64,000 bases of DNA from Sphingomonas sp. UBA978. Its GTDB lineage: Bacteria > Pseudomonadota > Alphaproteobacteria > Sphingomonadales > Sphingomonadaceae. The notes below the pieces were generated by a model that was not told where the DNA came from, searched no databases, and saw nothing but the letters and a program-made list of their open reading frames with translations. Below are positions 1-8,082 of the stretch, one piece after another (the first letter of the stretch is position 1; each line of letters opens with the position of its first letter). The stretch covers positions 62,001 to 126,000 of the forward strand of contig NZ_DBBS01000005.1 in assembly GCF_002292295.1 (NCBI RefSeq). Reading direction: 5' to 3'. A program made the position numbers and the translations under genes.

Positions 1-1031
1 AACTCTATTCGTCGGAGGCGGGCGGGATCACGCTCGCCGATTTCCTGCCCGACAGCGACGTGCGCATGCCGATGTTCATTGCGCGTGACCGGCCGATCCA
101 CACCGCGCAGCGCCGCACCGTCGCGCCCGCCTTCACCCCGTCCGAGATGACGCGGATGAGCGAGGACATCCGCCATCGCACCGGCGAGATCCTCGACAGC
201 CTGCCGTGGAACACGCGATTCGACTGGGTCGATACCGTGTCGATCGAACTGACCACGCAGATGCTGGCGATCCTGTTCGACTTCCCGTGGGAGGACCGGC
301 GCAAGCTGACCTTCTGGTCCGACTGGGCGGGCGATATCGAGCTGGTGAAGAACGAGGAACTGCGCAAGCAGCGGCTCGGCTACATGTACGAATGCGGGGC
401 CTATTTCCAGCAGCTGTGGAACGGCAAGGTGGGCAAACCGCAGACGCCCGACCTCATCAGCATGATGATCCATTCGGATGCGATGAGCCACATGGATCAT
501 TTCGAATTCATCGGAAACCTGATCCTGCTGATCGTCGGCGGCAACGACACGACGCGCAATTCGATGTCGGCGCTTGCCTATGGCCTCGACCGGTTTCCGG
601 ACGCCCGCGCGCAGCTGGAGGCCGAACCGGCGCTGATCCCCAATGCGACGCAGGAGATCATCCGCTGGCAGACGCCGCTCGCGCACATGCGGCGCACCGC
701 GACGCGCGACACGGAGTTGATGGGGCAGACGATCCGCGCGGGCGACAAGCTGGCGCTCTGGTATCTCTCCGCCAATCGCGACGAGAGCGTGTTCGGGCCG
801 GATGCCGATGCGATCCGCGTCGACCGGCCCAATGCGCGCCGCCACCTCGCCTTCGGCCATGGCATCCACCGCTGCGTCGGCGCGCGGCTGGCGGAAATGC
901 AGATCGGCATCCTGCTCGAGGAGATGGCGAAACGGCGGATGCGGGTGAACGTGCTCGACGAGCCGACGCGCGTCGCGGCCTGTTTCGTCCATGGCTATCG
1001 CCAGCTGCCGGTGGAGATCAGCCGCTACTGA
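1..1031 (+). CDS. Cytochrome P450, CYP153-type (5' truncated by window edge)
   Basis: The open frame enters from the left edge (first full codon at base 3) and ends with TGA at 1029, giving about 342 residues, so roughly the first 70-90 residues of a normal 420-residue P450 are outside. Visible marks are the I-helix oxygen-activation stretch GGNDTTRNS, the ExxR pair in EIIRWQTPLAHMRR, and the haem-thiolate loop FGHGIHRCVG with its Cys ligand. The wording of these blocks (FDWVDTVSIELTTQML, LILLIVGGNDTTRNS, EIIRWQTPLAHMRRT) matches what I remember of the CYP153 family, soluble terminal hydroxylases of alkanes and other aliphatics that need a ferredoxin and ferredoxin reductase. No such partners lie downstream; they could be upstream of the window. 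P450 is certain; CYP153 is strong recognition without an alignment; the substrate is inference. Confidence 0.93.
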   Translation, partial: LYSSEAGGITLADFLPDSDVRMPMFIARDRPIHTAQRRTVAPAFTPSEMTRMSEDIRHRTGEILDSLPWNTRFDWVDTVSIELTTQMLAILFDFPWEDRRKLTFWSDWAGDIELVKNEELRKQRLGYMYECGAYFQQLWNGKVGKPQTPDLISMMIHSDAMSHMDHFEFIGNLILLIVGGNDTTRNSMSALAYGLDRFPDARAQLEAEPALIPNATQEIIRWQTPLAHMRRTATRDTELMGQTIRAGDKLALWYLSANRDESVFGPDADAIRVDRPNARRHLAFGHGIHRCVGARLAEMQIGILLEEMAKRRMRVNVLDEPTRVAACFVHGYRQLPVEISRY

Positions 1032-1135
1032 CGGCCGGCGCGAGCGCGATGTGACGATGATGTCATCGGCGCTACGTCACCCCGTCATGCCGGCATGGTT
1101 ACGAACCGGTCCCGTTCCGTGGGGGAGATGGATCG

Positions 1136-2134
1136 GTGCGTATGTCGGGTATCGCTATATTGGCGTCGATCCTGCTGGTGACGGGCATGGCCGAGCCGCG
1201 ATCGGTGATGGCCAACGTGCCGGTGGTGCTGCACGCCGCGGCTGCCGCAGGGCCGGTGACGCTCCTGTCCTACAATGTCGAGGGCCTGCCCTGGCCGCTG
1301 ACGCACGGCCGCACCGCCGCCGCCGCGGCGATCGCCGCGGAGCTGCGCGCGCTCCACGATCGCGGCGCGGGGCCGCAGGTCGTCGCGGTGCAGGAGGCGT
1401 TCGGCGACGCGCAAAAGGCGATCGGCACGAGCGCAGGCTATCGCTACGCCGCCTTCGGCCCCGCGGCCGATATGCCCGGCGCACCCGCCACGCGCGCGGA
1501 CGAGGCTGCCTTCCTGCAGGCCGCGAGCTTCTGGCACGGTGAAACCGAGGCCCCGCATGAGGACAGCGGCCTTGCCGTCTTTTCCGATTATCCGATCGTC
1601 TGGGTGCGGCGCATCGCCTTTCCCCGTTTCGCCTGTGCCGGTTACGATTGCCTCGCCAACAAGGGCGTGTTGGCGGTCGCGTTGCGCGTTCCCGGTCGCG
1701 CGGATCCGCTGATCGTCATCGACACACACCTTAACTCGCGTGCCGCGTCCGGGGTGGACGATCCCCGCAGCTTCTACGCCTATCGCCATCAGGTCGATAC
1801 GTTGCGCCGCTTCGTCGCCAGCGTCGTTACAGCGGCATCGCCGGTGGTACTGGCCGGCGACTTCAACGTCGGCAGCGATCCAGAACGGCAGGCCTATCTG
1901 GCGGACGCCATGTTCGGTGCGCGGGCGATGACGATCGCCGCGTCGGAAAGCAGCTGCGGCGATGCCTGCCGCATCATCGCGCCGGTCCCGACGATGACGA
2001 AGGCGAAGACGATCGTCGCCACTCAGGGGCCGATCGCGGCGGAGGGGCGGACGTCCGGTTTCGGCACGCTCGCGGACGGGACGCGGCTGTCCGACCATAT
2101 CGGCGTCATGCGATCGTTCGCGCTGCGCAGCTGA
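1136..2134 (+). CDS. Exported endonuclease/exonuclease/phosphatase-fold protein (sphingomyelinase-like)
   Basis: A 332-residue protein with a hydrophobic N-terminal signal sequence (ILASILLVTGMA). The core has the metal-dependent phosphodiesterase motifs of the EEP superfamily in order: SYNVEGLP, VQEAF with the metal-binding Glu, DTHLNS, AGDFNVGSD, and a C-terminal LSDHIGV carrying the catalytic Asp-His. This layout is that of exported sphingomyelinase C-like or nuclease-like members, so the protein probably cleaves phosphodiesters in the periplasm or outside. The substrate cannot be read from the sequence. GTG at 1136 is chosen because GGGGGAG (1121-1127) lies 8 nt upstream; ATG at 1142 is possible. 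Stands alone between the P450 and msrB. Confidence 0.85.
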   Translation: MRMSGIAILASILLVTGMAEPRSVMANVPVVLHAAAAAGPVTLLSYNVEGLPWPLTHGRTAAAAAIAAELRALHDRGAGPQVVAVQEAFGDAQKAIGTSAGYRYAAFGPAADMPGAPATRADEAAFLQAASFWHGETEAPHEDSGLAVFSDYPIVWVRRIAFPRFACAGYDCLANKGVLAVALRVPGRADPLIVIDTHLNSRAASGVDDPRSFYAYRHQVDTLRRFVASVVTAASPVVLAGDFNVGSDPERQAYLADAMFGARAMTIAASESSCGDACRIIAPVPTMTKAKTIVATQGPIAAEGRTSGFGTLADGTRLSDHIGVMRSFALRS

Positions 2135-2224
2135 GCCCGACCAAGCAACGGGAATGACGGAGAGAAACACGCTCAGCGGGACCACGGCATGGATTGCCGG
2201 CGGGCAGCGTCCTATATTCGGGCG

Positions 2225-2734
2225 ATGATCCAGGACCCCACCCGCCGCTCCCTGCTGTCGCTCGCCGCCGCCGGCGTCGCCGGTGCCGCCTTATGGGGTT
2301 GCCGCAGCGCGCCCGCCGCGGCGGCCGAACGCTATCCAGTGCAGATGAGCGATGCCGCGTGGCGAAAGAGACTGGGCGACGCGGCGTGGAGCGTGTTGCG
2401 CCACGAAAGCACCGAGCGCCCCTATTCCAGCCCGCTCAACGACGAGCATCGCGCCGGCACCTTCGCGTGCAAGGGCTGCGCGCTGCCGCTCTTTTCATCG
2501 AGGACCAAGTTCGAGAGCGGCACGGGCTGGCCGAGCTTCTATGCGCCCTTGCCCCGCGCGGTGACGACGCGGACCGACGGATCGTTGATGATGGAGCGGA
2601 CCGAGGTCCATTGCCGCCAGTGCGGCGGGCATCTGGGCCATGTGTTCGACGACGGGCCGAAGCCGACCGGCAAGCGCTATTGCATGAATGGCGTCGCGAT
2701 GACGTTCAAGCCGGGGGCGGCAAAGGCCGCCTGA
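2225..2734 (+). CDS. msrB: Exported peptide-methionine (R)-S-oxide reductase MsrB
   Basis: Reduces methionine-R-sulfoxide in proteins. The 169-residue product has the whole MsrB core: zinc Cys pairs at 82/85 (CKGC) and 130/133 (CRQC), the GTGWPSF box, CGGHLGHVF, and the catalytic Cys153 in RYCMNGVAM. Upstream is a twin-arginine-like N-terminus (TRRSLLSLAAAGVAG) followed by LWGC, so it is exported and may be lipidated, pointing to envelope methionine repair. The frame is open from ATG 2189, but ATG 2225 puts TRRSLL at the N-terminus as a signal peptide should be, so I start there. No Cys equivalent to the usual resolving Cys is obvious near residue 100. Confidence 0.93.
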   Translation: MIQDPTRRSLLSLAAAGVAGAALWGCRSAPAAAAERYPVQMSDAAWRKRLGDAAWSVLRHESTERPYSSPLNDEHRAGTFACKGCALPLFSSRTKFESGTGWPSFYAPLPRAVTTRTDGSLMMERTEVHCRQCGGHLGHVFDDGPKPTGKRYCMNGVAMTFKPGAAKAA

Positions 2735-2747
2735 TCGGCGCGGCGGC

Positions 2748-3290
2748 TTATTCGCCCGCGACCGGGACCACCGGGACGATCGCCGCCGTCGCGATCACGT
2801 TGGTATCGATCGCAGGGGCGCTCTCGACCGCCGGAGCACGGCCCGAATAGATAAACCCGTTGGTGGGATAGCTGGAGGTGCCGAGGCCACCGGTCGGGCC
2901 GTACCAGACCTTGACTTCGCTCCAGTCGCCGGCCGCCGAGACGTCCACGGCGCGGACGTCGCGCTCGATGCCGCCGGCGCGCGACCAGTTGGCGTGGGTG
3001 AGCAGCACTTCGCGGTCGTTGACGATGCGCGACACCATGGCGACATGGCCAACGCGCATGCGGCGGGTGGACTGGAAGGCGAGGACCGCACCGACTTTGG
3101 GCGCATGGCCACGCTCGTACTTGCCGGCCGCCTGGCCCCACCAGGTGTTGGCGTTGCCGTGGATGTCGATGCCCGAGATCTCGCGCGCATAGGGCGCGCA
3201 CTGCCAGAACTGCGCCATCGCCGGAGTGGCCATCAACAGGCCGCACGAGAACACCAGCGCAAAACGCGCTGCCAACGCCTTCACAGTCAT
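2748..3290 (-). CDS. Secreted CHAP-domain peptidoglycan hydrolase
   Basis: A 180-residue protein with a cleavable signal peptide (cut after TPAMA). The CHAP fold (NlpC/P60-like cysteine amidase or endopeptidase) is supported by Cys31 in WQCAPYARE, His82 in RVGHVAMV and Asn101 in THANW, the expected catalytic triad. The tail from about residue 150 is Ala/Val-rich and probably disordered. Acts on periplasmic peptidoglycan; the bond cleaved is not determinable here. It converges with msrB, 13 nt apart. The 177 nt between its start and the transporter stop at 3468 holds its promoter, where I see no clear signal. Confidence 0.85.
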   Translation of the reverse strand: MTVKALAARFALVFSCGLLMATPAMAQFWQCAPYAREISGIDIHGNANTWWGQAAGKYERGHAPKVGAVLAFQSTRRMRVGHVAMVSRIVNDREVLLTHANWSRAGGIERDVRAVDVSAAGDWSEVKVWYGPTGGLGTSSYPTNGFIYSGRAPAVESAPAIDTNVIATAAIVPVVPVAGE

Positions 3291-3467
3291 TTGCTGACCC
3301 CCCGGTCAAAACCCGTTCGTCGAGGATGTGGCTAGCCGGGGGTTCCGGAATCTCCAATGGCCGCGGGAACCATAAGCGGCGAACTGTGTTCGCGCGCCGA
3401 CCAAGCGACGCCGAGTCGATGAAGCGGGTCGGAAGGGCTGACCCTTTCGCGGCGCTGAACGGGCAAA

Positions 3468-4952
3468 CTAGCGGGAATCGGTCAGCTTTTCTGCCCCGAG
3501 CCGGGCCAGCCGCGCCTCATGCTCGCGCCGCCCGAACGGGAAGCGGGTGAAGCAGAACGCCGCCAGCCCGGCGATCACCAGATAGGCGGTGCCATAGGTG
3601 AGCGTCAGCCGGTCGATCGTCGCGACCGACACCTGGCCGGGCGTCGCCTTTTCCGGGAAGCCCGCCACCGCAAGGATCGCACCGGCGAGGAAGATGCCGA
3701 TGCCCGAGGTGCATTTCTGCACGAAGAACGATCCGGCGAAGAACACCCCCTCCGACCGGCGACCGGTCGTCGCCTCCGAATCCTCGACCACATCCGCCAT
3801 CATCGACGCGCCGAGGATGAAGGCGGTGACGTTGCATGCAGTCGCAATGACGAAGAAGAATAGCAGCACCGGCAGGAGCGTCGTGCTGCCGACCTCCGGC
3901 AGGAGGTGGAACAGGCGCAACGCATAGGGCGCGATGTTGAAGCTCGCGCCGACGATCACCGCGGTCGCCGCGGCGGAGGGTTTGCTCACCCGTTTGCCGA
4001 TCCGTGGCGCCGCGATGAAGGCGACCAGCACGCCGCCGAACAAAGCCACCGTCGCATAGACGAAGACGATGCCGCGGAATCCCCAGACATAGGTGTAGAG
4101 ATAGGTCGACATCGCATAGCTGATCCCCTGCACCGTATAGGCGCACAAGCCGGCGAGCATCAGGATCGCAAAGGCGCGGTTGCGCACCGTCTGGCCAAGC
4201 TCGCGGAAGCTGTCGCGCAGCGACTGCGCGACGATCGGCGAATTGGGCAGATTGGGGATCTCGCGATGCGTCCCCCAGGCGGAGATCAGGATCGCGACCC
4301 CCATCAGCAGGGCGCCGAGTAGCGCATAGCCGACATAGCCGTCGCGGTTGAGCAGGCCGTTGGGAAATTGCGGCGTCGGCGCGAGGAAATAGAGATAGGC
4401 GCTGACCAGCATCGTCAGCCCGCCGGCCCAGCCGAACAGGTAGCGCCACGCCATGATCCGGGTGCGCTCGTCGTAATCCGACGACAGTTCCGGCGTCAGC
4501 GCGACCGACGGTACCTCGTAACAGCTCACCGCCGTGCGCACGAGCACCGCGGCAAGGAACAGCCAGCCGAGCGTCGCCGGCTCCGACAGCGATTCGGGCG
4601 GATTCCACAGCAGCACCCAGCCGACCATGATCGGCAGCGCCGACCCGTACATCCACGGATGCCGCCGTCCCCAGCGCGTGCGCGTCCGGTCGGAGAAGAA
4701 GCCGACCATCGGATCGACGAAGGCGTCGATCAACAGCGCCATCATCACCACCAGCCCGACCGTCGCCGAGGGCAGGCCGACCACCTGATTGTAGAAGAGG
4801 AGCAGGAACGTGCCGAACCCGGCATCTTTGACGCCATAGGCGACCGCGCCGAACGCATAGGCGCCCATCGTGCCGCCGCGCAGCCGGCGGGCTGGCGGGA
4901 CTGCGGCATGGCCGGCGACCGTGGCGGAGAGGGGTTCGGCGCGCATACTCAT
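3468..4952 (-). CDS. MFS transporter, GPH/MFS_2 type
   Basis: A 494-residue polytopic membrane protein with about 12 hydrophobic segments. The start (RLRGGTMGAYAFGAVAYG) and the loop DAFVDPMVGFFSDRTRTRWGRRHPW are hallmarks of the glycoside-pentoside-hexuronide:cation symporter family. A second conserved stretch, MMADVVEDSEATTGRRSEG, is also typical. Such carriers import sugars or glycosides with H+ or Na+, but sphingomonad members are often beside oxidoreductases of unknown substrate. The gene overlaps the upstream SDR gene by 4 nt, so the two are probably co-transcribed and may handle the same compound. Confidence 0.85.
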   Translation of the reverse strand: MSMRAEPLSATVAGHAAVPPARRLRGGTMGAYAFGAVAYGVKDAGFGTFLLLFYNQVVGLPSATVGLVVMMALLIDAFVDPMVGFFSDRTRTRWGRRHPWMYGSALPIMVGWVLLWNPPESLSEPATLGWLFLAAVLVRTAVSCYEVPSVALTPELSSDYDERTRIMAWRYLFGWAGGLTMLVSAYLYFLAPTPQFPNGLLNRDGYVGYALLGALLMGVAILISAWGTHREIPNLPNSPIVAQSLRDSFRELGQTVRNRAFAILMLAGLCAYTVQGISYAMSTYLYTYVWGFRGIVFVYATVALFGGVLVAFIAAPRIGKRVSKPSAAATAVIVGASFNIAPYALRLFHLLPEVGSTTLLPVLLFFFVIATACNVTAFILGASMMADVVEDSEATTGRRSEGVFFAGSFFVQKCTSGIGIFLAGAILAVAGFPEKATPGQVSVATIDRLTLTYGTAYLVIAGLAAFCFTRFPFGRREHEARLARLGAEKLTDSR

Positions 4953-5776
4953 GCCATGGCGGCCAATGCGGTCAGCAATGACGGTTCGGCTGGGTCCCAG
5001 CTGCCGCGCGTGCCGATCGTCAGGCCGCCGTCGACGAGGATATGCGTGCCGGTGACGAACGCCGCGTCGTCGCTGGCGAGGAATGCCACCGCCGCGGCGA
5101 TGTCCTCCGGCCGGCCAGCGCGCGGGATCGGCTGCGCCCCGGCGGCAGCGCGCGCGATCATCGCATCCGCCTGTTCACGCCGCCCGGCATCGAGATCGAG
5201 ATTGCGGGTGAAGATACCGGTCAGCACGAAACCGGGGACGACCGCATTCACCCGGATGCGCGACCCCGCGAGGTTCGCCGCCGCCATTTTGGTAAGGTGG
5301 AGCACCCCCGCCTTGGCGGTCGAATAGGCGGTCGGCGCATAGCCGGCGCCGAGTGCCGATACCGACGATGTGTTGACGATCGCGCCGCCGCCGCGCTGCG
5401 CCATCAGCGGCGCGGCATAGCGGATGCCGAGCGCGACCGAGCGGAGCAGCAGCGCCATCGTCCGGTCCCAGTCTTCGGGGGCGATCTGGTCGATCGGCTC
5501 GCGCGCGCCGCCGGCGCCGGCGTTGTTGAACAGGATGTCGAGCCCGCCCGCCGCATCCGCCGCCTGCATCAGCGCCTCGATCTGGTCCGGCTGCGTCACG
5601 TCCGTATGCCGGAAGACGATGCGCCCCTGCGACGCGGCGGCCAGCGCCGCGCCGCCCTCGGCATCGATATCGGCGACGACGACGCTGGCGCCCTCGTCGG
5701 CCAGCCGCAGCGCGGTCGCCCGGCCGATTCCCGATGCGCCGCCGGTGACGACCGCACGTTTTCCTGCAAAGCGCAT
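4949..5776 (-). CDS. SDR family oxidoreductase
   Basis: A classical 275-residue short-chain dehydrogenase/reductase: cofactor motif TGGASGIG near residue 12, NNAGAG near 87, catalytic Ser in NTSSVSALG and the YxxxK pair in AYSTAKAGV. The acidic residue after beta-2 (VVADIDAEGG) favours NAD(H) over NADP(H). It is the first gene of a two-gene unit with the MFS carrier (ATGA overlap at 4949-4952) and is divergent from the acyl-CoA dehydrogenase across 144 nt, so the promoters of both units must lie in 5777-5920. Substrate unknown; an alcohol or keto-steroid/terpenoid type compound is only a guess from the neighbours. Confidence 0.88.
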   Translation of the reverse strand: MRFAGKRAVVTGGASGIGRATALRLADEGASVVVADIDAEGGAALAAASQGRIVFRHTDVTQPDQIEALMQAADAAGGLDILFNNAGAGGAREPIDQIAPEDWDRTMALLLRSVALGIRYAAPLMAQRGGGAIVNTSSVSALGAGYAPTAYSTAKAGVLHLTKMAAANLAGSRIRVNAVVPGFVLTGIFTRNLDLDAGRREQADAMIARAAAGAQPIPRAGRPEDIAAAVAFLASDDAAFVTGTHILVDGGLTIGTRGSWDPAEPSLLTALAAMA

Positions 5777-5920
5777 CCCGGCTCCTATGTGTTTTCGGCA
5801 ATCATAGTATGGGCCTTAGACGGGTCAACCGATCGCTTTTCGAAATTCGGGTTTGCAGCCGGAACGGTCCCGCTATACCGGTCGCAGCGGATCAACAGCC
5901 CCAGCTTCACTGGAACCGAC

Positions 5921-7081
5921 ATGGCCCTCGACCCCGATACGTTCGACGCCCTCATCGACACCGTCCGGCGCTTCGTCGCCGAACGGCTGCGGCCGCTGGA
6001 GGCGGCGGTGGAAGAGGCGGATGCGATCCCCGACGCGGTCGTCGCCGAGATGAAGGACATGGGCCTGTTCGGCCTGTCGATCGCCGAGGAGTTCGGTGGG
6101 CTGGGACTCGACATGGTCGAGGAATGCCGCGTCGCGATCGAGATGGGGCGCACCACCCCGGCGTTCCGCTCCACCTTCGGCACCAATGTCGGGATCGGCA
6201 GCCAGGGGCTGGTGATGGCCGGCACCGACGAACAGAAGGCCATGTGGCTGCCGAAGATCGCGAGTGGCGAGATCGTCACCAGCTTCGCACTGACCGAACC
6301 CGATGTCGGCAGCGATTCGGGGTCGGTCAAGACGCGGGCGGTGCGCGCCAGAGACGAAGACGGGGGCGACGTCTATCGCCTGTCCGGCACCAAACGTTAC
6401 ATCACCAATGCCGACAAGGCCCAGCTGTTCACGGTGATGGCGCGTACCGGCGAGGACAAGGGCGCGCGCGGCGTCTCCGCCTTCCTCGTGCCCAAGGACC
6501 TGCCCGGCATCACCATCGGCGAGCCCGAGAAGAAGATGGGGCAGAAAGGCGCGAAGGTCGCCGACGTGCATTTCGACGACGTGCCCGTCCCCGCCGCCAA
6601 TCGCCTGGGCGCGGAGGGCGAAGGGTTCAAGATCGCGATGCGCGTGCTCGATCGCGGGCGGCTACACATCAGCGCGGTCTGCGTCGGCGTGGCGGAGCGG
6701 CTGATCGCCGACAGCGTCGCCTATGCCGGCAGCCGCAGCCAGTTCGGCCAGCCGATCGCAGGCCACCAGCTGATCCAGGGCATGATCGCCGACATGAAGA
6801 CCGAGGCTTTGGTCGCGCGCGCGATGGTGCTGGAGACGGCGGGCAAGAAGGACCGCGGCGAGGACGTCGTGCTCGAATCCGCCGCGGCCAAATATTTCGC
6901 GTCGGAGATGGTCGGCCGCGTCGCCGACAAGGCCGTGCAAATCTACGGCGGGGCCGGCTATATCGCCGATTACGGGATCGAGCGTCTGTACCGCGACGTC
7001 CGCCTGTTCCGCATCTACGAAGGTACCAGCCAGATCCAGCAGGTCATCATCGCCCGCGAAACGATGAAACGCGGCGGCTGA
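5921..7081 (+). CDS. Acyl-CoA dehydrogenase
   Basis: A 386-residue FAD flavoenzyme that oxidises acyl-CoA to enoyl-CoA and passes electrons to ETF. Visible: the N-terminal helical domain, FALTEPDVGSDSG (acyl-CoA and FAD binding), KRYITNADKA, the C-terminal QIYGGAGYIADYGIERLYRDVR and the RIYEGTSQIQQ block holding the catalytic Glu region. The frame is open much further upstream, but ATG 5921 gives the usual length and begins at the first family residues. Probably in one transcription unit with the downstream SDR gene (73 nt gap). Confidence 0.93.
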   Translation: MALDPDTFDALIDTVRRFVAERLRPLEAAVEEADAIPDAVVAEMKDMGLFGLSIAEEFGGLGLDMVEECRVAIEMGRTTPAFRSTFGTNVGIGSQGLVMAGTDEQKAMWLPKIASGEIVTSFALTEPDVGSDSGSVKTRAVRARDEDGGDVYRLSGTKRYITNADKAQLFTVMARTGEDKGARGVSAFLVPKDLPGITIGEPEKKMGQKGAKVADVHFDDVPVPAANRLGAEGEGFKIAMRVLDRGRLHISAVCVGVAERLIADSVAYAGSRSQFGQPIAGHQLIQGMIADMKTEALVARAMVLETAGKKDRGEDVVLESAAAKYFASEMVGRVADKAVQIYGGAGYIADYGIERLYRDVRLFRIYEGTSQIQQVIIARETMKRGG

Positions 7082-7154
7082 CGCGATCCCTGCCGCATCC
7101 TCGCCCCTGCGGACGCCATGATGCGACGACGACCTGAAACCGGAGACATATCCC

Positions 7155-7943
7155 ATGGACACCAGCACCCTCTTCCGCCTCGACGGCAAGGTCGCGCTCG
7201 TCACCGGCGGCAGCCGCGGCATCGGCAAGATGATCGCCGCCGGATTCATCGCGCAGGGGGCGAAGGTCTACATCTCCTCGCGCAAGGCCGGCGCCTGCGA
7301 GGACGCCGCTGCGGAACTCGGCCCGAACTGCGTCGCGCTGCCGCAGGACGTCAGCACCGTCGCCGGGTGCAGGGCGCTGGCGGGGCAGATGGCGGCGCAC
7401 GAGCAGCGGCTCGACATCCTCGTCAACAATGCCGGCGCGGCATGGGGCGTGCCGTTCGAGGAATTCCCGGAAAGTGGCTGGGACAAGGTGATGGACCTCA
7501 ACGTCAAATCGCCCTTCTTCCTGACGCAGGCGCTGCATGGCCTGCTCAAGGCGGCGGGGTCGCCGGGCCGGCCGGCCAAGGTCATCAACATCACCTCGAT
7601 CGACGGCCAGCGCCTCAACCCGTGGGAGACGTACAGCTATCACGCGTCGAAATCGGCGCTGATCTACCTCACCAAGCGGATGGCGGCGCGTCTGGTCAGG
7701 GATGCGATCAACGTCACCTCGATCGCCCCCGGCGCCTTCCCGAGCGAGATGAACAAGGCCGCCCGCGATCACGGCGACACCATCGCCCGCGGCATCCCCG
7801 CGGGCCGCATCGGCAGCGACGAGGACATGGCCGGCGCCGCCATCTACCTTGCCAGCCGCGCGGGCGACTATGTGATCGGCGAGACGATCACCGTCGACGG
7901 CGGCCTCGTCCATGCCGCGCTGGGGACGAGCATCGACGCGTGA
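7155..7943 (+). CDS. SDR family oxidoreductase, RhlG/FabG-like
   Basis: A 262-residue classical SDR with TGGSRGIG at the cofactor site and VYISSRK after beta-2, whose basic residues suggest NADP(H). NNAGAAWG, catalytic Ser in NITSIDGQ and YxxxK in YSYHASKSAL follow. The C-terminus ITVDGGLVHA is family-typical. It resembles beta-ketoacyl reductases of the RhlG kind, which would suit the preceding acyl-CoA dehydrogenase in fatty acyl metabolism, but the substrate is inference. Followed directly by a long palindromic repeat. Confidence 0.88.
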   Translation: MDTSTLFRLDGKVALVTGGSRGIGKMIAAGFIAQGAKVYISSRKAGACEDAAAELGPNCVALPQDVSTVAGCRALAGQMAAHEQRLDILVNNAGAAWGVPFEEFPESGWDKVMDLNVKSPFFLTQALHGLLKAAGSPGRPAKVINITSIDGQRLNPWETYSYHASKSALIYLTKRMAARLVRDAINVTSIAPGAFPSEMNKAARDHGDTIARGIPAGRIGSDEDMAGAAIYLASRAGDYVIGETITVDGGLVHAALGTSIDA

Positions 7944-7968
7944 GGGCGAGGCCCGACCGGACGTCGCC

Positions 7969-8050
7969 GTCATTGCGAGCGCAGCGAAGCAATCCAGAGC
8001 GGCGCGTGTGCGGCTCTGGATTGCCGCGTCGCTTCGCTCCTCGCAATGAC
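7969..8050. repeat. Long imperfect palindrome (GTCATTGCGAG family)
   Basis: The left arm begins GTCATTGCGAG and ends CAATCCAGAGC (to about 8000); the right arm is its imperfect complement from GCTCTGGATTG (8013) to CTCGCAATGAC (8050), with a short central loop. The right arm carries six to eight extra bases, so the stem has a bulge. It lies between the convergent SDR and maeB genes and could also end transcription from either side. Palindromes with this wording are a widespread intergenic repeat class in proteobacteria; mobility is not shown here. Confidence 0.8.
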
Positions 8051-8082
8051 GAGCGGGCGAGCGGCATTCCGTTTACGCGGAC

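Noticed and set aside
3291..3467. tRNA-like T-arm (GGTTCCGGAATC) in the CHAP/MFS gap
   Set aside because: No anticodon arm or acceptor stem can be formed around it.
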